From: Candidatus Amesbacteria bacterium
Lineage (GTDB): Bacteria; Patescibacteriota; Microgenomatia; CAZETR01; Amesbacteraceae
Assembly (NCBI GenBank): GCA_027331445.1
Contig: DAHWUD010000005.1
Location: forward strand, 1-47,052
Length of the DNA: 47,052 bases
Direction: 5' to 3'
Shown here in pieces: positions 24,333 through 33,443 of this stretch. Numbering within the stretch: position 1 is the stretch's first letter; each line of letters opens with the position of its first letter. Made by a program: the position numbers and the translations under genes. Below the pieces are notes generated by a model, which was given only the letters and a program-made list of their open reading frames with translations, made no database searches and was not told where the DNA came from.

Positions 24333-24887
24333 ATGGATTTGGGAGACGTGCCGGGCAGGATGGCAAAAGTACTGGAATTTGTAAAAACGGATGTGGGAAC
24401 GATCAGGACGGGGAAGGCGACGCCGGCTTTGGTAGAAAATATAGTTATCAACGCTTACGGCGGGACGGCCAAAATGCGGCTGGTGGAACTGGCGACGATT
24501 ATGGCGACGGACGCGGCGACGCTGGTGATCACCCCTTACGACCAGTCGGTCATCGGGGATATCAAAAGGGATATCATTGCGGCCAATACCGGGCTCACAC
24601 CGGTACTGGACAACACTCTCATCAGAATCGCGGTGTCGAGTTTGACCGGGGAGAGACGACAGGAATATATTAAGCTATTACACCGGAAGCTGGAGGACGG
24701 GCGGGTAAAATTGCGGCAGGTGCGGCACGACAAGATGAATGAGCTGAAGCGGATGTTTGAGGAAAAAACGCTCATCGAGGACGAAAAGACGCGCCTCGAG
24801 GAAGAGCTGCAGAAATTGACGGATAAAATGATGGCGGAAGTGGAGAAGATCGGGGAGGCAAAAGAGGTAGAATTGACTACGGTATGA
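24333..24887 (+). CDS. frr: Ribosome recycling factor
   Basis: RRF splits post-termination ribosomes together with EF-G. The 184 residues are a normal length. Typical segments are VGTIRTGKATPALVENI, LVITPYDQSVIGDIKRDI and LTGERRQEYIKLL, then a long helical C-terminus. TATCAT with a 6-nt spacer precedes the ATG. The pyrH gene usually found between tsf and frr is missing here. The stop overlaps rseP as ATGA. Confidence 0.97.
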   Translation: MDLGDVPGRMAKVLEFVKTDVGTIRTGKATPALVENIVINAYGGTAKMRLVELATIMATDAATLVITPYDQSVIGDIKRDIIAANTGLTPVLDNTLIRIAVSSLTGERRQEYIKLLHRKLEDGRVKLRQVRHDKMNELKRMFEEKTLIEDEKTRLEEELQKLTDKMMAEVEKIGEAKEVELTTV

Positions 24888-26029
24888 GCACGCTTCTTAT
24901 TTTTCTGCTGTTGTTGTCGGTGCTGGTGCTGGTGCACGAGTGGGGGCATTTCATGGCGGCCAGGCTTTTGGGAATTAAAGTGGAGGAATTCGGTTTCGGA
25001 CTGCCGTTTACCCCGCCCGTATTTAAAATCAAAAACAAAAAAAGCGGGACGCAGTATGCGATTTATCCCTTGCTGTTCGGGGGGTTTGTGAGGCTGTACG
25101 GCGAGGAGAAGGACGTCAGTATTGACCGGGACAAGAGTTTTTGGGCCCGGGGAAAAAGGCAGCGGATCGGGGTGATCGTCGCCGGGGTGATCATGAATAT
25201 GGTGCTGGCGCTGGGACTGTTCGTGGTGTTATACGGGGTACTGGGGGTGCCGAAGTCCGTGCATAACGAAGTGACGCTGGTCGGAGTGAGCTCCGGGTCG
25301 CCGGCGGCTAAGGCGGGCCTACAGGTGGGGGACAGAATCGTAGCAGTGGAGGGCAAAGCGGTGGGCAGCCTGGATGAGTTTTCCCAGCTCATGAAATCGT
25401 GGGGCGGAATAGGCGTAAATATTACGTTTGAGCGGGGCCAGGGTACGGATTTGTTTGAAGGAATTGTGGATCAGGGAGGCGTAAAGAAGGTGGTCAACAT
25501 GGTACCACGGCTGAATCCGCCGGCGAGGGAAGGGGCCCTGGGGGTGATTATCGCCAGCTATCCCTACCTGGAGACGGATAAATGCTCGATGTGGAATGCG
25601 GCGTGCAGCTTGGCGGCGGTGAAGCAGGGATTTGCCAGTACCGGGCTGTGGATTGGGCGGGTGTTTGACGGATTGAGGTCGATTGCCAAGAGCCTGTTTG
25701 CTGGCCAGGTGCCGCAGGGGGTGTTGGGGCCGGTGGGAATTTACCAGCTGACGGGGATTATCGCGGCGGAGGGAGTCTGGCCGCTGGTGGAATTTACAGC
25801 TATCCTGTCAGTAAACCTGGCGGTGTTTAATATCCTCCCTATTCCGGCGTTGGACGGCGGGCGGCTGATATTTGTGGTTTGGGAGCTGGTGACGAGGAAG
25901 CGGATTAATCAGGAGCTGGAAGAAAAGGTGAATGCCTGGGGGATGGCGTTTCTTTTAGGGTTGATTGTCCTGATCTCGATACAGGATGTGCTGAAGCTGG
26001 ACTTTTTCGTGAAGTTATTTAAGCATTAG
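24884..26029 (+). CDS. rseP: Site-2 membrane metalloprotease RseP (M50)
   Basis: This intramembrane zinc protease cuts membrane-bound substrates such as anti-sigma factors or leftover signal peptides. HEWGH lies at residues 18-22 in the first membrane helix. The third ligand is in NILPIPALDGGRL near the C-terminus. A single PDZ domain sits between (SSGSPAAKAGLQVGDRIVAVEG, about residues 130-200). The 381 residues and four membrane segments fit the one-PDZ type. It overlaps frr by 4 nt and so may be co-transcribed with the translation genes. Confidence 0.95.
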   Translation: MSTLLIFLLLLSVLVLVHEWGHFMAARLLGIKVEEFGFGLPFTPPVFKIKNKKSGTQYAIYPLLFGGFVRLYGEEKDVSIDRDKSFWARGKRQRIGVIVAGVIMNMVLALGLFVVLYGVLGVPKSVHNEVTLVGVSSGSPAAKAGLQVGDRIVAVEGKAVGSLDEFSQLMKSWGGIGVNITFERGQGTDLFEGIVDQGGVKKVVNMVPRLNPPAREGALGVIIASYPYLETDKCSMWNAACSLAAVKQGFASTGLWIGRVFDGLRSIAKSLFAGQVPQGVLGPVGIYQLTGIIAAEGVWPLVEFTAILSVNLAVFNILPIPALDGGRLIFVVWELVTRKRINQELEEKVNAWGMAFLLGLIVLISIQDVLKLDFFVKLFKH

Positions 26030-26043
26030 TCCGGTTACTGATC

Positions 26044-26316
26044 ATGACGATTGAGGCTAAAAGCGATTTTGCCCGGGGGTGGGAGGACAAAGTGGGATTT
26101 TTCCGAAGGAGGGAAAATTGTGAAGTACTGGGTCCAAACGAAGCCAGGTTTGTCAAAAATAAAATTGTGCGGGTAGTAGGACCGAACTTGGTGGAAGTGA
26201 TTACCTCCCGGAAAAGAGGGGAGCCGGTGTATAGGTATTATGAATACGAAGCAATCAACCGGTATTTCGGGAAGGAGGGGGCGGTGAGGTGGAGAGATGA
26301 GAGAGTCAGGAGATGA
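26044..26316 (+). CDS. Hypothetical small charged protein
   Basis: This 90-residue protein has no signal or membrane segment. The middle looks beta-rich (NKIVRVVGPNLVEVITSRKRG) and the rest is basic and aromatic (YRYYEYEAINRYFG). It follows rseP by 14 nt, and its last 11 nt overlap the convergent queA 3' end. No clear -10 box or Shine-Dalgarno marks the start. I do not recognise the family. Confidence 0.55.
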   Translation: MTIEAKSDFARGWEDKVGFFRRRENCEVLGPNEARFVKNKIVRVVGPNLVEVITSRKRGEPVYRYYEYEAINRYFGKEGAVRWRDERVRR

Positions 26317-27286
26317 AGGTGGCGTCGCCGAAGGAGTAGAAGCGATAATTTTGGGCAATGGCTACAGAATAGGCGTTTTCGATGATGGGCCAGGAGGCAA
26401 AGGCGGAGACCAGCATGACCAGGCTGCTGCCGGGGAGGTGAAAGTTGGTAATTAAGCCATCGATGACCTTAAATTTGTATGGTGGTTTGATAAAAATATC
26501 GGTGTCTCCAGTTTGAGGAATTAAATTGGTAGTTTCCAGGACCCGGGTAGTGGTGGTGCCGACGGCGATGATCCGGCGGCCGGAAGATTTTGCGGATCTG
26601 AGGCGGGCGGCAACTGCGGGCGACAATTCGAAATATTCGTGATGGAGTTTGCCGGAGGCGATTTGCTCGGGAGTGGGAGATTGAAAGGTGCCCAAGCCGA
26701 CGTGGAGGGTGACGTATTCCAGCTGATAATTTTCAATTTCTAATTGTCCTAAAAGCCGGCGGGTGAAATGCAGGCCGGCGGTGGGGGCGGCGGCACTGCC
26801 CGGGGTTTTGGCATAGACGGTCTGGTACTGACGGCGGAGGGTGGCTTCCGGAACTTGGGAATGAATGTAAGGCGGGATGGGAGTGTGACCTACTTTGTGC
26901 AAAAGTTCAAGGTTCAATGGCCAAAGTTCAATTCGGGTCGGGGAGACGACTTTGGCGCTGACGTTTTTGGGAAAGATGATGATTTGGCCGGGGCGGAGGC
27001 CGGGGTGGGAGATAATTTCCCATTGATTGCGGCCCAGATTTCTTAGGAGTAAAACCTCGACTTTACCACCGGTCGATTTACGGCCGTAGAGACGGGCGGG
27101 AATGACTTGGGTGTGGTTGAAGACTAAAACGTCGGTGGGGCGGAGCAGCCGGGGCAGGTCGTAAAAATGATGATGACCCAGGGCGCCGGTGGTCCGGTCG
27201 ATAGTCAGAAGGCGGGAATGGTCACGGGGGGAGGCAGGGGTTTGGGCAATGAGCCGGGGAGGGAGGTCGAAGGAAAAGTCGGGCAT
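26306..27286 (-). CDS. queA: S-adenosylmethionine:tRNA ribosyltransferase-isomerase QueA
   Basis: QueA transfers the ribosyl part of SAM to preQ1-modified tRNA to make epoxyqueuosine. The 326 residues include the N-terminal LPPRLIAQTPASPRDHSRLL, TDVLVFNHTQVIPARLYGRK, GSAAAPTAGLHFT and HLPGSSLVMLVSAFA. A TTCAA-rich repeat adds residues within the stretch WPLNLELLHKVG. Its ATG overlaps the upstream small ORF's stop as ATGA. Tgt, the preceding enzyme of the pathway, is encoded upstream in the same direction. Confidence 0.96.
   Translation of the reverse strand: MPDFSFDLPPRLIAQTPASPRDHSRLLTIDRTTGALGHHHFYDLPRLLRPTDVLVFNHTQVIPARLYGRKSTGGKVEVLLLRNLGRNQWEIISHPGLRPGQIIIFPKNVSAKVVSPTRIELWPLNLELLHKVGHTPIPPYIHSQVPEATLRRQYQTVYAKTPGSAAAPTAGLHFTRRLLGQLEIENYQLEYVTLHVGLGTFQSPTPEQIASGKLHHEYFELSPAVAARLRSAKSSGRRIIAVGTTTTRVLETTNLIPQTGDTDIFIKPPYKFKVIDGLITNFHLPGSSLVMLVSAFASWPIIENAYSVAIAQNYRFYSFGDATFIS
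26902..26934. repeat. TTCAA-rich repeat inside queA
   Basis: AAAGTTCAAGGTTCAATGG and CCAAAGTTCAATTCG appear on the plus strand, antisense to queA. The AAGGTTCAA unit matches the copies in topA and dnaX. The frame of queA is kept. Confidence 0.6.
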
Positions 27287-27612
27287 CAGCGGCTATAAGG
27301 GGAAGGATGATCTTCGATAAAGGCTTGGGGATTTTTGAGAGCTTCCCGAATGAGGGGCAGGGCGATGTGGTCAAAATCGTTGATTTCGGCCTCAGTAATG
27401 CCCAACTGCCGCGTTAAAAAATCGTTGCGGCTGCGCAAAAGTTCGCTGGCCGGGCCGAAGTATTCACGGGAGGGGATTTTTTCGGCCGTGGACGGATTTA
27501 ATTTTACCGTGGCGGCCCTGGCCAGGGCAGCATGAATCTGGTTGCGGTGGTAAGGCCCGGCTTTTTCGTATAAATGAGGCAGGCCTTCTGGTGCAAGCGT
27601 GCGGTCAGTCAT
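27286..27612 (-). CDS. Hypothetical protein in the tgt-queA operon
   Basis: This 108-residue soluble protein starts MTDRTLAPEGLPHLY and is mostly helical, with a Pro-rich end (HPSPYSR). The frame is coupled to queA by an ATGA overlap, and its start lies 6 nt after the next upstream ORF's end, so all belong to one transcript. AATAAT close to the ATG could act as a -10 box. No family is recognised. Confidence 0.6.
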   Translation of the reverse strand: MTDRTLAPEGLPHLYEKAGPYHRNQIHAALARAATVKLNPSTAEKIPSREYFGPASELLRSRNDFLTRQLGITEAEINDFDHIALPLIREALKNPQAFIEDHPSPYSR

Positions 27613-27618
27613 AGCCGA

Positions 27619-29009
<1,391 letters not shown>

Positions 29010-29027
29010 CTACCGGATTATCCAATA

Positions 29028-29057
29028 TTGACAGCATCTGCGCAAATGTGGTGTACT
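29028..29057 (+). promoter_or_regulatory. Possible promoter for the 29102 gene
   Basis: TTGACA (29028-29033) is followed after 18 nt by TGTACT (29052-29057). It would give a leader of about 40 nt containing GAGGGGGTGA near the ATG at 29102. This makes 29102 one of the few genes with a leader and a purine-rich ribosome-binding site. Confidence 0.4.
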
Positions 29058-29101
29058 GGATACATGGTAGTTGTCTTGACTTTAGCTGAGGGGGTGAGAG
29101 C

Positions 29102-29332
29102 ATGACATCTTCAAGAGCGAAAGACCAGCCGGTTTATTTGGTGGTAGCTGCAGTTTTAATCTCCGGTGCCTTTTTAATGTTTTACTTTGCCCTTAACGGA
29201 GCAACTATGCCTCAGGTACAGGGAGCAGAAACCAGCCAGCCGGCGTCTGTGACGCAGGTAAAAAAGACAGTGGGGGCACCCGCTTATTTGTCACCGCAGC
29301 AGATGCAGGAAGACACTTCGGGCCAGTATTAA
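29102..29332 (+). CDS. Small membrane-anchored protein
   Basis: This 76-residue protein has one membrane segment at about residues 11-31 (VYLVVAAVLISGAFLMFYFAL). A Gln/Ser/Thr-rich extracytoplasmic tail follows with no motif I know. GAGGGGGTGA upstream is a plausible ribosome-binding site. It stands alone between divergent tgt and the HIT gene. The function is unknown; a pilin-like or wall-anchored peptide is only a guess. Confidence 0.6.
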   Translation: MTSSRAKDQPVYLVVAAVLISGAFLMFYFALNGATMPQVQGAETSQPASVTQVKKTVGAPAYLSPQQMQEDTSGQY

Positions 29333-29383
29333 GCCATTATTTTAGCTTGTCCTGCTATGGCGGGATGGGCTATAATAGCGCCC

Positions 29384-29740
29384 ATGGAAAGTATTCCTAC
29401 TGAAAATTGTGTTTTTTGTCAGGTGGTGGAAGGAAAACTGCCCAGCCAGAAAGTGTATGAGGATGAGGAAGTTCTGGCGTTTCGGGACATTCATCCTTCG
29501 GCGCCGGTGCATATTTTGGTCGTACCAAAGAAGCATGTGGCGGCTAATTTGGGCGATGTGACGGCTAAGCAGGCACAGATTTTGGCCAAGCTGCAGCTGG
29601 CGGCGGCTAAGGTGGCCCAAAAAGCAGGGATTTCCGAGTTTAGTTACCGGACAAATACCGGAAAATCAGCGGGTCAATCCGTGTGGCACCTACATTATCA
29701 TTATCATTTACAAGGTGGATGGAAAGGGGGAGAAGATTAA
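29384..29740 (+). CDS. HIT-family nucleotide hydrolase
   Basis: The tracked ORF begins upstream, but TATAAT with a 7-nt spacer points to the ATG giving MESIPTENCVFC (118 residues). The N-terminal CVFC pair can bind zinc. NTGKSAGQSVWHLHYHYHL contains the histidine triad that cleaves nucleotide phosphate bonds. The family covers Hint-like phosphoramidases and dinucleoside polyphosphate hydrolases; the exact substrate is not clear. rpsU follows closely. Confidence 0.93.
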   Translation: MESIPTENCVFCQVVEGKLPSQKVYEDEEVLAFRDIHPSAPVHILVVPKKHVAANLGDVTAKQAQILAKLQLAAAKVAQKAGISEFSYRTNTGKSAGQSVWHLHYHYHLQGGWKGGED

Positions 29741-29743
29741 TTC

Positions 29744-29932
29744 ATGCCGACTGTGGTTCGTAAAAAACCAGGCCAATCTGATGACAAACTGATCGCTGAT
29801 TTTAGAAAAAAAGTACTTGCGGACGAGATTCTAATTGAGCTTAAAGAGCGGGAGTTCTACCGGAAGCCGTCAGTTATCAAACAGGCCAAAATTAAGGAGA
29901 GGCGGAAGACGCACCGCCCCAGGAGTTATTGA
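29744..29932 (+). CDS. rpsU: 30S ribosomal protein S21
   Basis: This 62-residue basic protein matches bS21: MPTVVRKKPGQSDDKLIADFRKKV followed by REFYRKPSVIKQAK and a basic tail. It binds the 30S platform near the anti-Shine-Dalgarno. That is of interest here because most genes look leaderless. It starts 3 nt after the HIT gene, and its stop overlaps the YqeY start (TGATG). Confidence 0.92.
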   Translation: MPTVVRKKPGQSDDKLIADFRKKVLADEILIELKEREFYRKPSVIKQAKIKERRKTHRPRSY

Positions 29933-30387
29933 TGCTGATTGACCAGATCAAGACGGATATGACCCGGGCCCTCAAGGCCGGGGAGAGTTTGCGGGTCTTA
30001 ACCCTGCGGATGCTTTTATCTGAGATTAATTATGAGCAAATCCGGGTGCAGCGGGAGATTACGGACGCGGATGTAGTGGGCGTGGTGGCCCGGGAGATCA
30101 AGAAGCGGCGGGAGGCGATCGAGTCTTACAAAGCGGCGGCAAGGACGGAACAAGCGGATTCGGAGCGGGTGGAGATGGAGATACTCCAGGAATACAGCCC
30201 CAAGATGATGAGTGAGGCCGAGGTGAAGACAGAAGTGCAGAAAGTGATTTCCGGATTAGGCGGGGAAGAAAAAAAGAATTTCGGGCAGGTGATGCGAGTG
30301 GTGGCGCCGGTATTTAAGGGGAGGGCAGAAGGGGCAGTGGTGGCGGCGGCGGTTAAAGAATTGGTTGGAGATCATAACGCCCCTTAA
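29932..30387 (+). CDS. yqeY: GatB/YqeY-domain protein
   Basis: This 151-residue helical protein shows the family pattern: LKAGESLRVLTLRMLLSEI near the start, EIKKRREAIESYKAA, and FGQVMRVVAPVFKGRAEGAVV at the end. The family resembles the tRNA-binding tail of GatB and is linked to amidotransferase or translation functions, but its exact role is unsettled. The start is the ATG overlapping the rpsU stop; the tracked TTG one codon earlier is less likely. The rpsU-yqeY-ybeY order is common in bacteria. Confidence 0.92.
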   Translation: MLIDQIKTDMTRALKAGESLRVLTLRMLLSEINYEQIRVQREITDADVVGVVAREIKKRREAIESYKAAARTEQADSERVEMEILQEYSPKMMSEAEVKTEVQKVISGLGGEEKKNFGQVMRVVAPVFKGRAEGAVVAAAVKELVGDHNAP

Positions 30388-30390
30388 TCG

Positions 30391-30411
30391 CCCTCTTAGC
30401 TTAAAAGAGGG
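30391..30411. repeat. Short palindromic repeat before ybeY (copy 3)
   Basis: CCCTCTT (30391-30397) and AAGAGGG (30405-30411) form a shortened copy of the palindrome. Its right arm, AGAGGG, lies 6 nt before the ybeY ATG and may serve as that gene's ribosome-binding site. Confidence 0.7.
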
Positions 30412-30417
30412 AAATTT

Positions 30418-30789
30418 ATGATCAGTGTACTAATAAGCTCTCAATCAATCTATAAGTTTGACAGGGAACGGATGCGGCGGGCAGTGGAAAGGACAGTAGC
30501 GGCGGCCGGGATCGGCGGTGAGGTGACGGTCAGCCTGGCGGTAGTGGGCAACCGAAAAATGCGGGAGCTGCACAAAAAATACATGGAGACGGACGAGACG
30601 ACGGACGTGCTGTCCTTCCCGCTGGAAGAAAGGCGGGACCCGGAAGGGGTGCTGTGGCTGGGGGACATCGTGGTGTGCTATCCGGTGGTAATGGTCCAGG
30701 CTGGTGAAAACAACCGGCTGGTAGATGAGGAAATGGAATTTTTGGTGGAGCACGGGACGAAGCATTTGTTGGGGATACATCACGAATGA
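30418..30789 (+). CDS. ybeY: Endoribonuclease YbeY
   Basis: YbeY is a zinc RNase for 16S rRNA maturation and ribosome quality control. The 123 residues end in the metal site FLVEHGTKHLLGIHHE, corresponding to the family's HGxLHLxGYDH with some divergence. DETTDVLSFPLEE and LGDIVVCYPVV are also typical. The start is set by AGAGGG from the upstream palindrome. The stop codon touches the next palindromic repeat. Confidence 0.95.
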   Translation: MISVLISSQSIYKFDRERMRRAVERTVAAAGIGGEVTVSLAVVGNRKMRELHKKYMETDETTDVLSFPLEERRDPEGVLWLGDIVVCYPVVMVQAGENNRLVDEEMEFLVEHGTKHLLGIHHE

Positions 30790-30860
30790 AATCTCCCCCC
30801 GCCTGCAGGTAGGTAGGCCGCCCTTCTCTTTATCAAAGAGGGGGACTAAAGGGGAGATTT
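30789..30860. repeat. Nested palindromic repeat between ybeY and dnaX (copy 4)
   Basis: The perfect 10-bp outer arms are AAATCTCCCC (30789-30798) and GGGGAGATTT (30851-30860). The inner hairpin is CTCTTT/AAAGAG (30826-30831 and 30835-30840). A CCTGCAGGTAGGTAGGC segment lies between. This intergenic copy is the longest and shows the full unit. Confidence 0.88.
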
Positions 30861-30918
30861 TGAACACAATGTGTAAGCAGTTGATTCAAAATAACATTGG
30901 GGATATAAGTGACATGGC

Positions 30919-32496
30919 ATGACTTTGTATCTGAAATATCGGCCCCAAAAAATTGCGGATCTGGACTTGGCAGAAGTGCGGGGGATATTGGCGGCGATGC
31001 TGTCTAAAAAGGACCTGCCGCACGCCTTTTTGTTTACCGGACCATGGGGGACGGGCAAGACCAGTGCGGCCAGGATCATCGCCAAGGTGGTAAATTGCGA
31101 GCAGCGGAAGGACGGGGAACCCTGTAATAAGTGTGCGATGTGCCGGGAGATCACGGCCGGGTCGGCGACCGATGTAATTGAAATAGACGCAGCATCAAAC
31201 CGGGGAATTGAGGAAATCCGGGATTTGCGGGAGAAAGTGCGGCTGGCGCCGATGCGGGCCAAATACAAAGTGTACATTATTGATGAGGTGCATATGCTGA
31301 CCAACGAGGCAGCCAATGCTCTTTTAAAGACTTTGGAAGAGCCGCCGGAGCGGACATTGTTTATTCTGTGCACGACGGAGCCGGAAAAAATGCTGGAGAC
31401 GGTCAAGTCCCGGTGCGCGTGGGTAAAGTTTAAGAAGCCGACGGCGGCGGAGGCGGTAGCCAGTCTGGAGCACGTAGTGGATGGGGAGAAGGTGAAGTGG
31501 ACGTCGGCGGCACTGGCGTTGGTGGCCCGGGCGGCCAGGGGGAGTTTTAGGGACGGGACAAAGATCCTGGAGCAGGTGATCATGGCTAAAAATGAGGTGT
31601 CGGAGGAGACGGTACGGGAAGTGCTGGGGTGGCTTGCCAAGGCGGATCCGGAGGAGTTTTTAAGGTTGGTGCGCGCCGGACAGACGGGGCCGGCTTTGCA
31701 GTTTATTGCGGGGCTGGTGAAAGACGGGGTTAACCTGCGGTCATGGGTGGAGCGGGTGGTGGAAGAACTGCGGGAGGAACTGCTGGAAAAGATCAAGGTT
31801 CAAGGTTCAAGCTTCAATTTTGAAAGTATTCTGAAAGAAATAGCCGGGATGGATAAAGTTTACGGGCAGATGAAGTCGGCGGCGGTAGTGCAGCTGCCGC
31901 TGGAGATATTTGTCATAGAAAATTCATCCGCTTTGCCAGCAAAATCCCAAGTTCAAAAGACAAATCAAATTCCAAATTCAAACGACAGAAACTCCGATAA
32001 CGCCCCCTCTGATCCCCCTGTTACGGCGAAGACACGAGTCGAAAAGGAGGAAAAGGAAGTTGTCGGTGAAGTTGGTCAGAACCCCCCCTCTTTAATTGAA
32101 GAGGGGGAAAAAGAGGAAGTTCATAGTTTGGGCAGGGGAAAATTTAAGCTGCAGGATGTGGCGGAACGCTGGCCGGAGATTATGAAGCAGGTGCGACCGA
32201 AGAATCATTCGGTGGAGGCGCTTTTAAGGTCGACCAAACCCACGGACTTTGACGGGGAAAACCTGACGCTCGAGGTGTTTTATAAGTTCCATAAGGATAA
32301 GCTGGAGACGGAAAAATGCCGGATGATTGTGGAAGGGGCTGTCGCCGAAGTGTTCGGGGTGGGGCCGGTGAAACTGTTTTTGAAATTGGGGGATAAGAAA
32401 AGTAACAACGACAGCGCCCGGGATAGCCTATCCGGGGCGGTAGAAGAAGATATTGTTAAGGCTGCGGAGGCGATATTTAAAGTTGACGCGATGTAG
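30919..32496 (+). CDS. dnaX: DNA polymerase III subunit gamma/tau
   Basis: DnaX is the ATPase of the clamp loader. The 525 residues include Walker A GPWGTGKTSAARI, the zinc module (CNKCAMC), Walker B YIIDEVHML and the arginine-finger SRC motif (VKSRCAWVKF). The linker between the clamp-loader core and the C-terminal domain is expanded by two TTCAA-rich repeats and one palindrome (PPSLIEEGEKEE). TATAAG lies 9 nt before the ATG. The gene leads the classical dnaX-ybaB-recR set. Confidence 0.96.
   Translation: MTLYLKYRPQKIADLDLAEVRGILAAMLSKKDLPHAFLFTGPWGTGKTSAARIIAKVVNCEQRKDGEPCNKCAMCREITAGSATDVIEIDAASNRGIEEIRDLREKVRLAPMRAKYKVYIIDEVHMLTNEAANALLKTLEEPPERTLFILCTTEPEKMLETVKSRCAWVKFKKPTAAEAVASLEHVVDGEKVKWTSAALALVARAARGSFRDGTKILEQVIMAKNEVSEETVREVLGWLAKADPEEFLRLVRAGQTGPALQFIAGLVKDGVNLRSWVERVVEELREELLEKIKVQGSSFNFESILKEIAGMDKVYGQMKSAAVVQLPLEIFVIENSSALPAKSQVQKTNQIPNSNDRNSDNAPSDPPVTAKTRVEKEEKEVVGEVGQNPPSLIEEGEKEEVHSLGRGKFKLQDVAERWPEIMKQVRPKNHSVEALLRSTKPTDFDGENLTLEVFYKFHKDKLETEKCRMIVEGAVAEVFGVGPVKLFLKLGDKKSNNDSARDSLSGAVEEDIVKAAEAIFKVDAM
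31791..31826 (+). repeat. TTCAA-rich repeat inside dnaX (first)
   Basis: GATCAAGGTTCAAGGTTCAA is followed by GCTTCAATTTTGAAAG. Its first 13 bases are identical to a stretch in topA. It encodes IKVQGSSFNFES. Confidence 0.75.
31941..31984 (+). repeat. TTCAA-rich repeat inside dnaX (second)
   Basis: CCCAAGTTCAAAAGACAAAT is followed by CAAATTCCAAATTCAAACG. It encodes SQVQKTNQIPNSN in the tau linker, close in composition to the rpsB tail. Confidence 0.75.
32084..32107. repeat. Palindromic repeat inside dnaX (copy 5)
   Basis: CCCCCTCTT (32084-32092) and AAGAGGGGG (32099-32107) surround TAATTG. It encodes PPSLIEEGE in frame. A degenerate fragment sharing ATAACGCCCC with the ybeY copy lies about 80 nt upstream. 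Confidence 0.85.
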
Positions 32497-32515
32497 GTGT
32501 GCTATAATCCCAAAC

Positions 32516-32797
32516 ATGGGTATAGGTGACACCATAGGAAAACTGGGGGACATGAATAAACTGCGGCAGCAGGCGATGCAGATGCAGAAAAACCTGTCGG
32601 CGCAGCAGATTACGGTGGAAGAAAACGGAGTCAAGGTAGTGATTTCCGGTGACCAAAGGATTTTGGATCTGGAGATTCAGGGGATGTCAAACCAGGTATT
32701 AAACGACGTTCTGAACAAAGCGATTAAGAAGAGCCAGGAACTGGCGGCCAAGGAATTGATGAACGTTTCGGGGGGCATGGGCGGATTGATGGGGTAA
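32516..32797 (+). CDS. YbaB/EbfC nucleoid-associated protein
   Basis: TATAAT and a 7-nt spacer set the start at MGIGDTIGKLGDMNKL (93 residues); the tracked start is inside dnaX. The family forms DNA-binding dimers. The helical QQAMQMQKNL, the strand VEENGVKVVISGDQRILDLEI and the Gly/Met-rich end (NVSGGMGGLMG) are typical. It lies between dnaX and recR, the standard arrangement. Confidence 0.94.
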   Translation: MGIGDTIGKLGDMNKLRQQAMQMQKNLSAQQITVEENGVKVVISGDQRILDLEIQGMSNQVLNDVLNKAIKKSQELAAKELMNVSGGMGGLMG

Positions 32798-32825
32798 AAG
32801 CCGGCTTTGGGGTAAAATAGGCGGT

Positions 32826-33443
32826 ATGCGGGTAGCAAGAGCGGTATCCAATCTGGTTGAGGCGTTTGAACGGCTGCCGGGAGTGGGGCCAAAATCGGCC
32901 CAGAGGCTGACTTATTACCTGCTGCATGTGCCCCAGGCCGAGCTGGATCGGCTGGCCCAGGCTGTTTCCAGCCTGAAAAAGGACACCAAGGAGTGCTCCG
33001 TTTGCCACAATATCGCCGAGACGGACCCGTGCGACATCTGTGCCGATTCGAGCCGAAACCGGAGCCTCATCTGCGTGGTGGAGCAGCCGCTGGACGTGCT
33101 GGCACTGGAGCGGGCCGTGCCTGCCGGCAGGCGGGGAGATGGGTACAAAGGGGTATACCACGTGCTGCACGGGGTGATCGATCCTTTACACAATATCGGG
33201 CCGGAGGAGATCAAGCTGGAGGAGCTGATGCAGAGGCTGAGGGCGGGCGGGGTAAAGGAAGTGATTTTGGCCCTGGATCCGAATATGGAAGGAGAAGCGA
33301 CTTGTTTATACATTAAGAGGCAGGTGCCGGCGGGGATACGGGTGACGCGGCTAGCGCACGGATTGCCGGTGGGGGCGGATATAGAGTACGCGGATGAAGT
33401 GACGCTGTCGAGGGCTCTGGAGGGGCGCCAGGACTATGATTAA
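32826..33443 (+). CDS. recR: Recombination mediator protein RecR
   Basis: RecR helps load RecA at gaps. The 205 residues show the helix-hairpin-helix FERLPGVGPKSAQRL, the C4 zinc finger (CSVCHNIAETDPCDIC), and a TOPRIM domain (LICVVEQPLDVLALE, VILALDPNMEGEAT). TAAAAT with a 7-nt spacer precedes the ATG. The 3' end overlaps the carboxypeptidase gene by 8 nt. Confidence 0.97.
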   Translation: MRVARAVSNLVEAFERLPGVGPKSAQRLTYYLLHVPQAELDRLAQAVSSLKKDTKECSVCHNIAETDPCDICADSSRNRSLICVVEQPLDVLALERAVPAGRRGDGYKGVYHVLHGVIDPLHNIGPEEIKLEELMQRLRAGGVKEVILALDPNMEGEATCLYIKRQVPAGIRVTRLAHGLPVGADIEYADEVTLSRALEGRQDYD

